Assembly (NCBI GenBank): GCA_019235415.1
Contig: JAFAKN010000675.1
Span: 1-32,975 of the forward strand
Source of the DNA: Alphaproteobacteria bacterium
GTDB lineage: Bacteria > Pseudomonadota > Alphaproteobacteria > Reyranellales > Reyranellaceae
Direction of reading: 5' to 3'
DNA length: 32,975 nucleotides
The notes beneath the pieces were generated by a model. It was not told the DNA's origin. It saw only the letters and a list, made by a program, of their open reading frames with translations, and did no database searches. This document shows positions 7,417-15,788 of this stretch, piece after piece (the stretch's first letter is position 1; the number at the start of each line of letters is the position of its first letter). Position numbers and translations under genes: made by a program.

Positions 7417-9353
7417 GCCTGGTCGACGAGGCCAAGACCTCGACCCTGCCCAAGCTGCTGCAACGCAACGCCGAGCAGTATCCCCACGGCGCCGGCATCC
7501 GCGAGAAGACGCGCGGCGTGTGGCAGACCTACGACTGGACGGCCTACCGCGACAACGTGCGCGACTTCGCGCTCGGTCTGGCGGCCCTGGGCTTTACGCG
7601 CGGCGACAAGCTCTCGGTGGTCGGCGACAACCGCCCGCAGCTCTATTTCGCGCAGTTGGCGGCCCAAGCGCTGGGCGGCGTGTCGGTGCCGGTCTACCAG
7701 GATTCGATCGCCGCCGAGCTGGTCTACGTGCTCAATCACGCCGAGACCTCGATCATCGTCGCCGAGGATCAGGAGCAGGTCGACAAGGCGCTGTCGCTGA
7801 AAGCCGAGCTGCCCGAGCTGCGCTGGATCATCTTCGACGATCCGCGCGGCCTTGCCTTCTACGACGATCCCCTGTTGCGTTCCTTCGAGAGCGTGCTGGA
7901 GGAAGGCCGCGCCTTTGCCAAGGCCCATCCCGGCTTCTTCGAAGCCGAGCTGGAGAAGGGCGCGCCCGACGACATCGCGATGTTCGCCTATACGTCGGGC
8001 ACCACGGGAAACCCGAAGGGCGCGATGATCAGCCATCGCAACATGATCGAGGCCTCCGAGGCGTTCATCGAGGTGAACGAGATCAAGCCGGGCGACAACT
8101 GGCTGAGCTACCTGCCGATGGCCTGGCTGGGCGACGCCGCCTTCACGATCGGCATGGCCCTGGTGGCCCGGCTCACGGCGAACTGCCCGGAGAGCCCGGA
8201 AACCGTGCAGCGCGACCTGCGCGAGCTGGGACCGGACGCCATGCTGGCGCCGCCGCGCATCTGGGAGAACATGCTGACCCAGATGCAGATCAAGGCGGCC
8301 GACGCCTCGCCCATGAAGCGCCGCGTGTACGAGCATTTCCGCGCGCTGGCCGAGCGCTGCGAGCTGCAGCAAGGCGACGGCAAGCCGCTTTCTTTCGGCG
8401 ATCGGCTGGGGCTCGCTCTGGGCGAGATCCTGGTCTACGGCCCGGTGCGTGACCAGCTCGGCCTGCGCAAAGCACGCTGGTGCTACACCGGCGGTGCGCC
8501 GCTGGGCCCAGACACCTATCGCTTCTTCCGCTCTTTCGGGGTCAACCTCAAGCAGGTCTACGGCGCCACCGAGGCCTCGGCGTTGATTTCCTGCCAACCC
8601 GATGCCGAAGCCAATCCCAACACCGTCGGCCGGCCAATCCCCAGGATCGAGGTCACGATCGACGACCGTGGCGAGGTTTTGTTGCGCGGGCCGAACGTGT
8701 TCCTCGGCTACTTCAAGCAGGACGAGGTGACGCGCGAGACGATCACGCCCGACGGCTGGCTGAAGACCGGCGATGCCGGCTTCTTCGACAAGCAGGGCCA
8801 CCTCGTGATCATCGATCGCGCCAAGGACGTCGGAAAGTTGTCGGACGGCTCGGCCTTCGCCCCACAGTTCATCGAGAACAAGCTGAAGTTCAGCCCCTAC
8901 ATCCGTGAGGCGGTGGCGTTCGGCGACCAGCAGCCGTTCGTGGTAGCGATGATCGCCATCGACCTGCAGACGGTGGGCACTTGGGCCGAGAAGCACGGGC
9001 TCGCCTATACGAGCTACATGGACTTGAGCCGCAAGCCCGAGGTCGCGGCGCTGGTCGGATCTGAGATCGCCAAGGCCAACGCCACCTTGCCCGACGTGCA
9101 GCAGGTCAAGCGCTACCTGCTCTTGAACAAGGAGCTGGAGGCCGACGACGCCGAGATGACCCGCACCCGCAAGGTGCGTCGCCGCTTCGTCGCACAGAAG
9201 TACGCCAGCGTCATCGACGCCTTCTACAGCGGCCAGTCGTCGGTCGACGTGACCATGGAGATCACCTTCGAGGACGGCCGCAAGTCGACGCTCGGCTCGA
9301 CCATTGCCATCCACGGCGACGCCGCCGCCGAGCCGGCCCGGAGGGCGGCGTGA
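7413..9353 (+). CDS. AMP-dependent acyl-CoA ligase embedded in the transporter cluster
   Basis: A 646-residue adenylate-forming ligase of the long-chain acyl-CoA synthetase type. The phosphate-binding loop is YTSGTTGNPKG (193-203), the adenine motif is YGATEA, and LKTGDAGFFD and VIIDRAKD form the hinge region. The C-terminal Lys lies in MTRTRKVRRRF, so all motifs needed to form acyl-AMP and acyl-CoA are present. It is coupled by a four-base overlap to livG, which suggests that the imported compound is a carboxylic acid activated with CoA on entry. Chain length or aromatic specificity cannot be read by eye. After its stop comes a palindromic repeat and then livH. Confidence 0.92.
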   Translation: MSLVDEAKTSTLPKLLQRNAEQYPHGAGIREKTRGVWQTYDWTAYRDNVRDFALGLAALGFTRGDKLSVVGDNRPQLYFAQLAAQALGGVSVPVYQDSIAAELVYVLNHAETSIIVAEDQEQVDKALSLKAELPELRWIIFDDPRGLAFYDDPLLRSFESVLEEGRAFAKAHPGFFEAELEKGAPDDIAMFAYTSGTTGNPKGAMISHRNMIEASEAFIEVNEIKPGDNWLSYLPMAWLGDAAFTIGMALVARLTANCPESPETVQRDLRELGPDAMLAPPRIWENMLTQMQIKAADASPMKRRVYEHFRALAERCELQQGDGKPLSFGDRLGLALGEILVYGPVRDQLGLRKARWCYTGGAPLGPDTYRFFRSFGVNLKQVYGATEASALISCQPDAEANPNTVGRPIPRIEVTIDDRGEVLLRGPNVFLGYFKQDEVTRETITPDGWLKTGDAGFFDKQGHLVIIDRAKDVGKLSDGSAFAPQFIENKLKFSPYIREAVAFGDQQPFVVAMIAIDLQTVGTWAEKHGLAYTSYMDLSRKPEVAALVGSEIAKANATLPDVQQVKRYLLLNKELEADDAEMTRTRKVRRRFVAQKYASVIDAFYSGQSSVDVTMEITFEDGRKSTLGSTIAIHGDAAAEPARRAA

Positions 9354-9362
9354 TGTTCTTCC

Positions 9363-9413
9363 GGACCGCGCGCATCCCGCGCGCTCATGAGGCGCGCGGG
9401 ACGCGCGCGGTCC
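9363..9413. repeat. Palindromic repeat, family B, copy 3, inside the transporter cluster
   Basis: Near-perfect inverted repeat: the left arm, 9363-9384, starts GGACCGCGCGCATCC. The right arm, 9392-9413, ends GGACGCGCGCGGTCC. The seven-base loop contains TCATGAG. It occupies nearly all of the gap between ligase and livH; the livH Shine-Dalgarno AGGAG begins immediately after the right arm. Confidence 0.9.
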
Positions 9414-9426
9414 AGGAGACACCGTG

Positions 9427-10323
9427 ATGTCCGAGGAGCTCGAGTTCCTGTTGTCGCTGGTGCTGAGTGGAGCGTCGATCGGGCTGATGTACTCGCTGAT
9501 CGCGCTGGGTTTCGTGCTGGTCTACAAGGCGACCGACGCCATCAACTTCGCGCAGGGCGAGTTCGTCATGCTGGCCGGGCTGATCGTGGTGGTCGCGCTG
9601 AGCTTCGAGAGCATGCCGCTGATCGTCGCCATCGCTATCGTGGTGGCGGCCATGATCGGCTTCGGCTTCGGCCTCGAGCGCGTCGTGCTGCGCCCGCTGC
9701 TCGGACGGCCGGTGGTGGCGGTGATCATGGCGACCATCGGCCTGGCGGCGATCATCCGTGGCCTGGGCCCGGTGATCTTCGGCAAGGAAGTGCGCGCGCT
9801 GTCACTGCCGATCGGCGACGAGCCGATCACGCTCGGCCCCGCCAGCCTGCCGCCGATCCAGGTGCTGGGCGCGGTCGTGGCGGTCGTCTTCTTCATCGCC
9901 TTCAGCTGGTTCTTCAAGAAGAGCCGCATGGGCGTGGCGATGCGCGCCGTGGCCGACAACCAACAGGTGGCGCAGGCGATGGGCATCAACGTCGAGCGCT
10001 ACTTCGCGCTCGCCTGGGCGATGGCCGGCATCGTGTCGGCGCTGGGCGGCGTCGTTTGGGGCGCCATGCTGGGCGTCGACGTGCAGCTCTCCCTGGTCGG
10101 GCTAAAAGTGTTTCCGGTGGTGATCCTGGGCGGGCTCGATTCGATCGGCGGCGCGCTGGTCGGCGGGCTGATCGTTGGCATCGTCGAGAGCCTGGCGGCG
10201 GGCTACCTCGACCCCTACGTCGGTGGCGGCACCAAGGACTTCGCGCCCTATGTGCTGATGATCCTGATGCTGATGGTGCGGCCCTACGGCATCTTCGGCC
10301 GCCGCCAGATCGAGCGGGTGTAG
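9427..10323 (+). CDS. livH: HAAT-family ABC transporter permease LivH
   Basis: A 298-residue inner-membrane permease with about eight hydrophobic segments. Family motifs include GLMYSLIALGFVLVYKATDAIN and FAQGEFVMLAG near the N-terminus, SRMGVAMRAVADN in the cytoplasmic coupling loop, and VILGGLDSIGGALVGGLIVG toward the C-terminus. It pairs with LivM to form the channel. AGGAG at 9414-9418 serves either a GTG at 9424 or the ATG at 9427; I take the ATG. The C-terminus PYGIFGRRQIERV is typical. Confidence 0.93.
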   Translation: MSEELEFLLSLVLSGASIGLMYSLIALGFVLVYKATDAINFAQGEFVMLAGLIVVVALSFESMPLIVAIAIVVAAMIGFGFGLERVVLRPLLGRPVVAVIMATIGLAAIIRGLGPVIFGKEVRALSLPIGDEPITLGPASLPPIQVLGAVVAVVFFIAFSWFFKKSRMGVAMRAVADNQQVAQAMGINVERYFALAWAMAGIVSALGGVVWGAMLGVDVQLSLVGLKVFPVVILGGLDSIGGALVGGLIVGIVESLAAGYLDPYVGGGTKDFAPYVLMILMLMVRPYGIFGRRQIERV

Positions 10324-10342
10324 GCGTGATGGCAATTGATTT

Positions 10343-10430
10343 CATCGCTGGGAGCGCGCGACTCCAGTCGCGCTCGTGGCTCGCACGACGAAGGAAGAAG
10401 CGCCATTGTAGTGGCGCGCTCCCGGCGATG
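10343..10430. repeat. Palindromic repeat, family B, copy 4, between livH and livM
   Basis: Outer arms CATCGCTGGGAGCGCGC and GCGCGCTCCCGGCGATG enclose GCGCGACTCCAGTCGCGC and GCGCCATTGTAGTGGCGC. It shares its inner and outer parts with the copy at 2607-2688 and separates the two permease genes by about 120 bases. Confidence 0.9.
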
Positions 10431-10442
10431 AGCAGGCCCTAG

Positions 10443-11510
10443 ATGTTCCATCGCGAGTCCGGCGTCTTCAAGACCACCTATGCCGCCGACATGGCGCTCT
10501 ACCCGCTGCCGATCGCCAAGTGGACGATGATCGCGCTGGCGGTGCTGTTCGTGCTGGTCATCCCGCTCGTCGTCCACGAATACTACCTGTCGATCCTGAA
10601 CCTGATCTTTATCGCCATCGTGGGCGCGCTCGGGCTCAACGTGCTGGTCGGCTACACCGGCCAGATCTCGATCGGGCATGGTGCCTTCATGTCGGTCGGG
10701 GCTTATACCGCAGCCAACCTCGCGGTGCGGTTTGACCTCCCGTTCTGGATCACCCTGCCGGCAGGCGGGCTGATGGCGGCATTGATCGGCGCGGTAGTGG
10801 GGGTGCCCAGCCTGCGCATCAAGGGGCTCTACCTCGCCATCGCCACCCTGGCGGGCCAGCTCATCATCGAATGGACGATCAACCACGTGCCGGCCATCTC
10901 CGGCGGCGCACAGGCCTCGATCCAGGTCGACCGGCCGAGCCTTTTCGGCTTCACCTTCGACACCCAGGGCCGGCTCTATTTCTTCCTGCTGTTCTTCGCA
11001 GTGCTGGCCATCATCGCCACGCTCAACCTCGTGCGCAGCCGTATCGGCCGGGCGTTCGTCGCGGTGCGAGACCAGGACATCGCCGCCGAGATCATCGGCA
11101 TCAACATCTTCCACTACAAGCTCTTGGCGTTCGCCATCTCGTCGTTCTACGCCGGCGTCTGCGGCGTGCTCTACACCTACTATTTCGGCATCGCCAACTA
11201 CGAGCAGTTCCAGCTGATCGTGTCGATCGACTACCTCGCCATGATCATCATCGGCGGGCTGGGCTCGGTGCTGGGCTCGATCTTCGGGGCAGTCTTCGTC
11301 ACATTGCTGCCCATTGCCATCCGTATTTTCATGGAGGATGTGGGGTCGCTGTTTCTCAGCCAGGGCGAGCTCGCCAACGTCATCTCGGGTTTGCGACTGG
11401 CCGTGTTCGGCGGCCTGATCATCTTCTTCCTGATCGTCGAGCCCGAAGGGCTCAACCGGCTGTGGAGGAACATCCGGAGCTACTTCCGGGTCTGGCCCTT
11501 CTCCTATTAG
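10443..11510 (+). CDS. livM: HAAT-family ABC transporter permease LivM
   Basis: A 355-residue inner-membrane permease. The family core is LGLNVLVGYTGQISIGHGAF, followed by PSLRIKGLYLAIATLA, SRIGRAFVAVRDQDIAAEIIG (coupling helix) and IIIGGLGSVLGSIFGAVF. Roughly ten hydrophobic segments are present, with a 40-residue N-terminal leader before the core, usual for LivM. It ends VEPEGLNRLWRNIRSYF, also typical. The ATG at 10443 lies only a few bases after the upstream palindrome and has no strong Shine-Dalgarno, so translation may be weak or use another start. The substrate-binding protein gene begins 31 bases downstream. Confidence 0.92.
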   Translation: MFHRESGVFKTTYAADMALYPLPIAKWTMIALAVLFVLVIPLVVHEYYLSILNLIFIAIVGALGLNVLVGYTGQISIGHGAFMSVGAYTAANLAVRFDLPFWITLPAGGLMAALIGAVVGVPSLRIKGLYLAIATLAGQLIIEWTINHVPAISGGAQASIQVDRPSLFGFTFDTQGRLYFFLLFFAVLAIIATLNLVRSRIGRAFVAVRDQDIAAEIIGINIFHYKLLAFAISSFYAGVCGVLYTYYFGIANYEQFQLIVSIDYLAMIIIGGLGSVLGSIFGAVFVTLLPIAIRIFMEDVGSLFLSQGELANVISGLRLAVFGGLIIFFLIVEPEGLNRLWRNIRSYFRVWPFSY

Positions 11511-11541
11511 GTGAGGGCGTTGCTGCAAAAGGGAGGAACCC

Positions 11542-12792
11542 ATGACGAGGTTCGTTAAGAGTTGGCTGGGCGTAGCGGCAACGACCGCGACCCTGGCACT
11601 GGGTGGCGCGGGAGCGTTCGCCCAATCGAAGGAAATCGTGTTCGGCTTCCAGTGCGACCGCACCGGGCCGACCGCGACGGTCGGCACCGTGCTCTGCCCC
11701 GGCTATCAGGACTACATCGCCCTGGTCAACAGCAAGGGCGGCGTCGAGGGCTACAAGATCAAGGTCATCGAGATCGACAACGAATACAAGGTGCCGCCCG
11801 CGATGGAGGCGCACGAGCGCTACAAGAAGGAAGGCGCCGTGATCGAAGGCCTCTACGGTACGCCCCAGACGGCGGCCCTGAACAAGAAGCTGGAAGAGGA
11901 CAAGATGCCCGGCACTTCACCGGGCTTCGGCACCGCCTCGGCCGCCGATGGCAAGCGCTTCCCCTATACCTTCCCGATCGCCGCCAGCTACTGGTCGCAG
12001 GTCGGGGCGGCCGTCGAGTTCGTCAAGGAGAGGCTCGGCACGCTGAAGGGCAAGAAGATCGCCTATCTGTTCTACGACAATCCGGCCGGCAAGGAACCGC
12101 TCGCCATCCTCGAGGATCTCGCCAAGTCGGAAGGCTTCGAGCTGCGCACCTTCGCCGTCCCGGCGCCCGGGCTCGAGATGGGCGCTCAGGTGCTCGACAT
12201 CACTGGTCGCTACAAGCCCGACTTCGTCATTGCCCACCTGTTCGGCCGCTCGCCGTCGGTCTCGATCAAGGAGCTCAAGGGCAAGGGTTATCCGCTCAGC
12301 AAGGTGGTCTCGCTGGTGTGGGGCAGCGCCGAGGCCGACCTCATCGCAGCGGGCGGCATGGGCGTGGCCGAAGGCTACAACACCATGCAGTTTGCAGGCG
12401 TCGGCAAGGACTACCCGGTGCTGAAGGACATCGAGGCCATGTACAAGGCGCAGGGCAAGGAGCCACCCAAGGAGATGGACTCGACCGTCTACTACAACCG
12501 CGGTGTCTTCAACGCGGCGATCCACGTCGAAGCGGTGCGCAACGCCATCAAGGCCAAGGGCGGCGCCATGCCGACCGGCGAGGACGTCAAGAAGGGCATG
12601 GAGTCGATCAAGGGCTTCACGTTGGGCGGCTTCGTGCCGCCGATGGAGCTCAGCGCGACCGACCACGAGGGCGGCGGCTGGGTGCAGATCTGGACCGTCA
12701 GGGGCGGCAAGCTCGTGAAGGTCAAGGACTGGTTCCAGGGCTACCGGCCGGTGATCGAGAAGCAGCTCGCCGCCGACGCCTCGAAGTCGTGA
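11542..12792 (+). CDS. livK: HAAT-family periplasmic substrate-binding protein LivK-like
   Basis: A 416-residue type I periplasmic binding protein. The signal peptide is MTRFVKSWLG plus a hydrophobic stretch, cleaved near AFA-Q (about residue 27). The mature start KEIVFGFQCDRTGPTATVGT resembles binding proteins of the HAAT family for small acids and amino acids. Venus-flytrap strands follow, including KVIEIDNEYKVPPAMEAHER, GTPQTAALNKKLEEDKMPG and PDFVIAHLFGRSPSVSIKEL. GGGAGGAA lies seven bases before the ATG. At about 390 mature residues it is longer than LivJ/LivK of E. coli, and more like those associated with aromatic or urea-type transporters. It supplies ligand to LivH/LivM. A strong hairpin follows its stop. 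Confidence 0.92.
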   Translation: MTRFVKSWLGVAATTATLALGGAGAFAQSKEIVFGFQCDRTGPTATVGTVLCPGYQDYIALVNSKGGVEGYKIKVIEIDNEYKVPPAMEAHERYKKEGAVIEGLYGTPQTAALNKKLEEDKMPGTSPGFGTASAADGKRFPYTFPIAASYWSQVGAAVEFVKERLGTLKGKKIAYLFYDNPAGKEPLAILEDLAKSEGFELRTFAVPAPGLEMGAQVLDITGRYKPDFVIAHLFGRSPSVSIKELKGKGYPLSKVVSLVWGSAEADLIAAGGMGVAEGYNTMQFAGVGKDYPVLKDIEAMYKAQGKEPPKEMDSTVYYNRGVFNAAIHVEAVRNAIKAKGGAMPTGEDVKKGMESIKGFTLGGFVPPMELSATDHEGGGWVQIWTVRGGKLVKVKDWFQGYRPVIEKQLAADASKS

Positions 12793-12800
12793 CCATCTCG

Positions 12801-12837
12801 GCACCGGGCGGCGACGGTATTGTTCGCCGCCCGGTGC
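12801..12837 (+). terminator. Strong hairpin after livK (terminator or mRNA-stabilising structure)
   Basis: GCACCGGGCGGCGA (12801-12814) pairs perfectly with TCGCCGCCCGGTGC (12824-12837), giving a 14-base stem with a nine-base loop eight bases after the livK stop. Only CGTTGT follows, not a long T-run, so it may attenuate rather than fully stop transcription and favour livK abundance over livF. Confidence 0.6.
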
Positions 12838-12840
12838 CGT

Positions 12841-12909
12841 TGTCATCCCGAGCGCAGCGAGGGACCTTTCCTGCGGCCTTAAAGGCCCCTCGCTTCGCTC
12901 GGGGTGACA
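12841..12909. repeat. Palindromic intergenic repeat, family A, copy 3, between livK and livF
   Basis: Left arm TGTCATCCCGAGCG...GGGACC and right arm ending TCGGGGTGACA, with centre CTTTCCTGCGGCCTTAAAGG. It immediately follows the hairpin at 12801-12837 and ends 16 bases before livF. Confidence 0.9.
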
Positions 12910-12925
12910 GAGGACTGAATCTCCA

Positions 12926-13720
12926 ATGCTCGCGATCAACAACATCGAGGTCGTCTACGACCGCGTCATCCTGGTCCTGAAGGGCGTGTCGATCGCCGTC
13001 AGCCAGGGCGCGATCACCACGCTGCTGGGCGCCAACGGCGCCGGCAAGACGACGACCTTGAAGGCGATCTCGGGCGTGCTGCGCAGCGAGCGCGGCGAGG
13101 TCACCAAGGGCACGATTCAGCTCGGCGAGCAACGCATCGACGGCATGCGCGCCCACGAAGTGACCCGGCTCGGGCTGGTCCAGGTGTTCGAGGGGCGGCG
13201 GGTGTTCGAGAACCTCACCACCGAGGAGAACCTGGTCGCCGGCGGCCACGTGCAGCCGCAGAGTGCGGCGGTCAAGCAGGGCATCGAGCTGGTCTATTCG
13301 TACTTCCCGCGGTTGCGCGAGCGGCGCGGCCAGGTGTCGGGCTACCTGTCGGGCGGTGAGCAGCAGATGCTGGCGATCGGCCGCGCGTTGATGAGCCAGC
13401 CCAAGGTGATCCTGCTCGACGAGCCGTCGCTCGGGCTGGCGCCGCTGCTGGTCGAGGAGATCTTCGGCATCGTCGACCGGCTGGTGAAGCAGGAGAAGCT
13501 CTCGGTCCTGCTGGTCGAGCAGAACGCCACCATGGCGCTGGCGGTGGCCGACCACGGCTACGTCATGGAGAACGGCCGCATCGTGCTCGAGGGCCCGGCC
13601 GCCAAGCTGCGCGACAACTCCGACATCAAGGAATTCTACCTCGGCCTCAACGAGGGCGGTGGGCGCAAGTCGTACCGCGATACCAAGCACTACAAGCGCC
13701 GCAAGCGCTGGCTGTCGTAG
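12926..13720 (+). CDS. livF: HAAT-family ABC transporter ATP-binding protein LivF
   Basis: A 264-residue ATPase, second nucleotide-binding subunit of the importer. Walker A is GANGAGKT (35-42), the family motif QVFEGRRVFENLTTEENL follows, the signature is LSGGEQ (141-146) and Walker B is VILLDEP (161-167). The C-terminus is extended by a basic tail, RKSYRDTKHYKRRKRWLS, of about 25 residues beyond the usual LivF end; this is seen in ligase-linked clusters. No strong Shine-Dalgarno is seen; GAGGACTG lies upstream. It is separated from livK by a hairpin and a family A palindrome, so its expression may be uncoupled. Confidence 0.93.
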   Translation: MLAINNIEVVYDRVILVLKGVSIAVSQGAITTLLGANGAGKTTTLKAISGVLRSERGEVTKGTIQLGEQRIDGMRAHEVTRLGLVQVFEGRRVFENLTTEENLVAGGHVQPQSAAVKQGIELVYSYFPRLRERRGQVSGYLSGGEQQMLAIGRALMSQPKVILLDEPSLGLAPLLVEEIFGIVDRLVKQEKLSVLLVEQNATMALAVADHGYVMENGRIVLEGPAAKLRDNSDIKEFYLGLNEGGGRKSYRDTKHYKRRKRWLS

Positions 13721-13725
13721 GCTTA

Positions 13726-13847
13726 TGGACCGCGAGTGTCCCGCTCGCCTCATGACGATGAGCGGAGCTGGAGCTCCGCGGTCCGGCGAGAGGGACGTCT
13801 CTTGCCGGACCGCGGGCCTCCAGGCCCGCTCGCGAGCGCGCGGTCCG
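13726..13847. repeat. Tandem pair of family B palindromes after livF
   Basis: Starts TGGACCGCGAGTGTCCC and ends GCGCGCGGTCC. Internal palindromes are GAGCTGGAGCTC and CGGGCCTCCAGGCCCG. The GGACCGCG/CGCGGTCC ends recur three times, so this looks like two elements fused or one inserted into another. Confidence 0.8.
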
Positions 13848-13872
13848 CAAGAGTTTGAGCTATCGTACGCGC

Positions 13873-14946
13873 ATGCGTCCTGCGTCGCTTCTGCTCCCTG
13901 CGCTTCTGCTGGCCGCCATGCCGGCCGCGGCGCAGTCGCGGCTGGCGCAGCAATGTGCGGCGTTCGGCGAGGTGCTGTATCGCAAGCTCAGCCCCTCGAT
14001 CGACAAGGTGACGGCGCTGGACTTTCCGCCGCCGGCCCTGGAGCGCCTCGATGCGAAGGCCGGCGCGCAGGCGGTTTCCTCCGCCCTGACGTTGCGCGGC
14101 CGATTGACCTACCGCAACGGACCACCGTTCGAGACCCAGTTCGTCTGCCTGCTCGATGCGGCGCACCAGCCGCTGTTCTTCTACGCGTTGCCCACACTGG
14201 CCGCGCGCGCGGCGCCGACCCCGTCTGTGCGCGGCGCCCCCGTCCCGGCCGTGCGTGGCGAGGCGGCAACGCCCACGCCGCCGCTGCAGGCGCCGATCCT
14301 GCCGCTGGGTCGCCAGGAACCGGCGCCGTCGCCAGCGGCGGTCGAGGCGCCGCGTCCGGTGCTGCCAGCCAGCGCCGTGCGACTGCGCGGCCTGGTGCGT
14401 GATCTCGGCGGGCGGCTGCAGTTCCTGCCGTGCGACGGCGGCCCGCTGGCGCTCGAGGACCGCACGCCGGACCAGGAGCTCAGCAAGACGCTCGCGGCAC
14501 TCACCGCCAGCCAACCCGGTCGGCCGATGTTCATCGAGCTCTACGGCGGCCGAGAGACCGGACCCGGGGCGGGCATCAGCGCGGTGGAGCTGCGGCGTGC
14601 CGCCGTTGAGACCGCCGGCTGCCGCGAACGCTTCGACCAGCGCGAATGGCTGGCGATGAGCGGCGGCGATGTCCCCTGGCGCCTCGAAGTCACCGCGCGC
14701 GACATCCTGCTAAGCATCGCGGGCGGCGCACCGGCGCAGCGGCTGCCGCACGCCGGCCCGCAAAAAATCGAGTCAGGCGTGGCCTACGCCGCCGCCGACG
14801 ATCCCGAGCTCAACGTGACCATCACCGAACAGCGCTGCATCGATCCGCACTCCGGGTCATTGTTCGCCTACGCCGTCGAGGTCCACAGCGAAGGCAGGGC
14901 ATTCGCCGGTTGCGCCGTACACAATCCCGCCATGCCGGCACCCTGA
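13873..14946 (+). CDS. Secreted Pro/Ala-rich protein with a COG3650-like C-terminal region
   Basis: A 357-residue protein with a signal peptide (MRPASLLLPALLLAAMPAAAQ, cleaved about residue 21). Residues about 110-165 form a low-complexity Ala/Pro/Arg linker. Two segments resemble COG3650-type envelope proteins: VRLRGLVRDLGGRLQFLPC and a C-terminal part with VPWRLEVTARDILL, LNVTITEQRCID and FAGCAVHNP. The final Cys pair probably forms a disulphide; this also resembles the MliC-like fold. Molecular function is unknown. I use ATG 13873; a TTG at 13855 would extend it by six residues. It follows a palindromic repeat and precedes the sirtuin gene by 31 bases. Confidence 0.6.
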   Translation: MRPASLLLPALLLAAMPAAAQSRLAQQCAAFGEVLYRKLSPSIDKVTALDFPPPALERLDAKAGAQAVSSALTLRGRLTYRNGPPFETQFVCLLDAAHQPLFFYALPTLAARAAPTPSVRGAPVPAVRGEAATPTPPLQAPILPLGRQEPAPSPAAVEAPRPVLPASAVRLRGLVRDLGGRLQFLPCDGGPLALEDRTPDQELSKTLAALTASQPGRPMFIELYGGRETGPGAGISAVELRRAAVETAGCRERFDQREWLAMSGGDVPWRLEVTARDILLSIAGGAPAQRLPHAGPQKIESGVAYAAADDPELNVTITEQRCIDPHSGSLFAYAVEVHSEGRAFAGCAVHNPAMPAP

Positions 14947-14977
14947 CGGTGGTCTGACAAGGGGGTAGGAGACAGCA

Positions 14978-15724
14978 ATGGACGATATCGAGCGGCTGCG
15001 CGAGATGATCGGCTCGGCCCAGCGCATCGTCGCCTTCACGGGCGCCGGCATCTCGACCGAATCGGGAATCCCCGACTTCCGCTCGCCGGGCGGGATTTGG
15101 AGCCGCTACAAGCCGATCTACTTCGACGACTTCATGGCGTCCGAGGAGATGCGCCGCGAATCATGGCGGCGCAAGTTCGCGACCGACGAGGTCATGCTCG
15201 CGGCCGAGCCCAACGCCGGCCATCGCGCGCTCGCCAAGCTGGTCGAGCAGGGCCGCATGACCGCCGTCATCACCCAGAACATCGACGGCCTGCACCAGCG
15301 CTCCGGTGTCCCCGATGCCAAGGTCATCGAGCTGCACGGCAACGCCACCTACGCCTCTTGCCTCGATTGCGGCCATCGCCACGAGCTCGAGCCGATCAAG
15401 AAGGCGTTCCTCGGCCATGGCAAGCTGCCCCTATGCGAAAAGTGCGACGGCATCGTGAAGACGGCGACCATCTCGTTTGGCCAGGCGATGCCGGAGATCG
15501 CCATGGCGCGCGCCCAGGACGCGACGCTCGCCTGCGATCTGTTCATCGTGCTGGGCAGCTCGCTGGTGGTCTACCCGGCGGCCGGCTTCCCGCGGCTCGC
15601 CAAGCGCATGGGGGCCTGCCTGGTGATCGTCAACCGCGACCCGACCGACCAGGACCAGGACGCCGACATGGTGATCCATGGCGAGATCGGGGCGACAATG
15701 AGCCGGGCCGTCGGCGTGAATTGA
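14978..15724 (+). CDS. cobB: NAD-dependent protein deacylase, Sir2 family
   Basis: A 248-residue sirtuin, which removes acyl groups from lysine using NAD and releases nicotinamide. NAD-binding motifs are GAGISTESGIPDFR (22-35) and TQNIDGLHQRSG (99-110). The catalytic base is His120 in IELHGN. The structural zinc is held by Cys128, Cys131, Cys153 and Cys156. GSSLVVYPAAGF closes the Rossmann part. Length is standard for bacterial CobB. AGGAG precedes ATG 14978 by eight bases. Likely roles include deacylating acyl-CoA synthetases, and an acyl-CoA ligase gene lies 6 kb upstream, although adjacency alone does not prove this. Which acyl group it prefers cannot be decided by eye. Confidence 0.92.
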   Translation: MDDIERLREMIGSAQRIVAFTGAGISTESGIPDFRSPGGIWSRYKPIYFDDFMASEEMRRESWRRKFATDEVMLAAEPNAGHRALAKLVEQGRMTAVITQNIDGLHQRSGVPDAKVIELHGNATYASCLDCGHRHELEPIKKAFLGHGKLPLCEKCDGIVKTATISFGQAMPEIAMARAQDATLACDLFIVLGSSLVVYPAAGFPRLAKRMGACLVIVNRDPTDQDQDADMVIHGEIGATMSRAVGVN

Positions 15725-15788
15725 CGGCTTTCGTTGCCGTTGGCGGGTTGGCGGGGTTAAAACGACGCCGGCTGAGGGAGGCCGGGTC

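Noticed and set aside
6598..13720. Naming the transporter as specific for leucine/isoleucine/valine
   Set aside because: The family is clear, but the coupled acyl-CoA ligase makes an organic acid equally likely; symbols denote family only.
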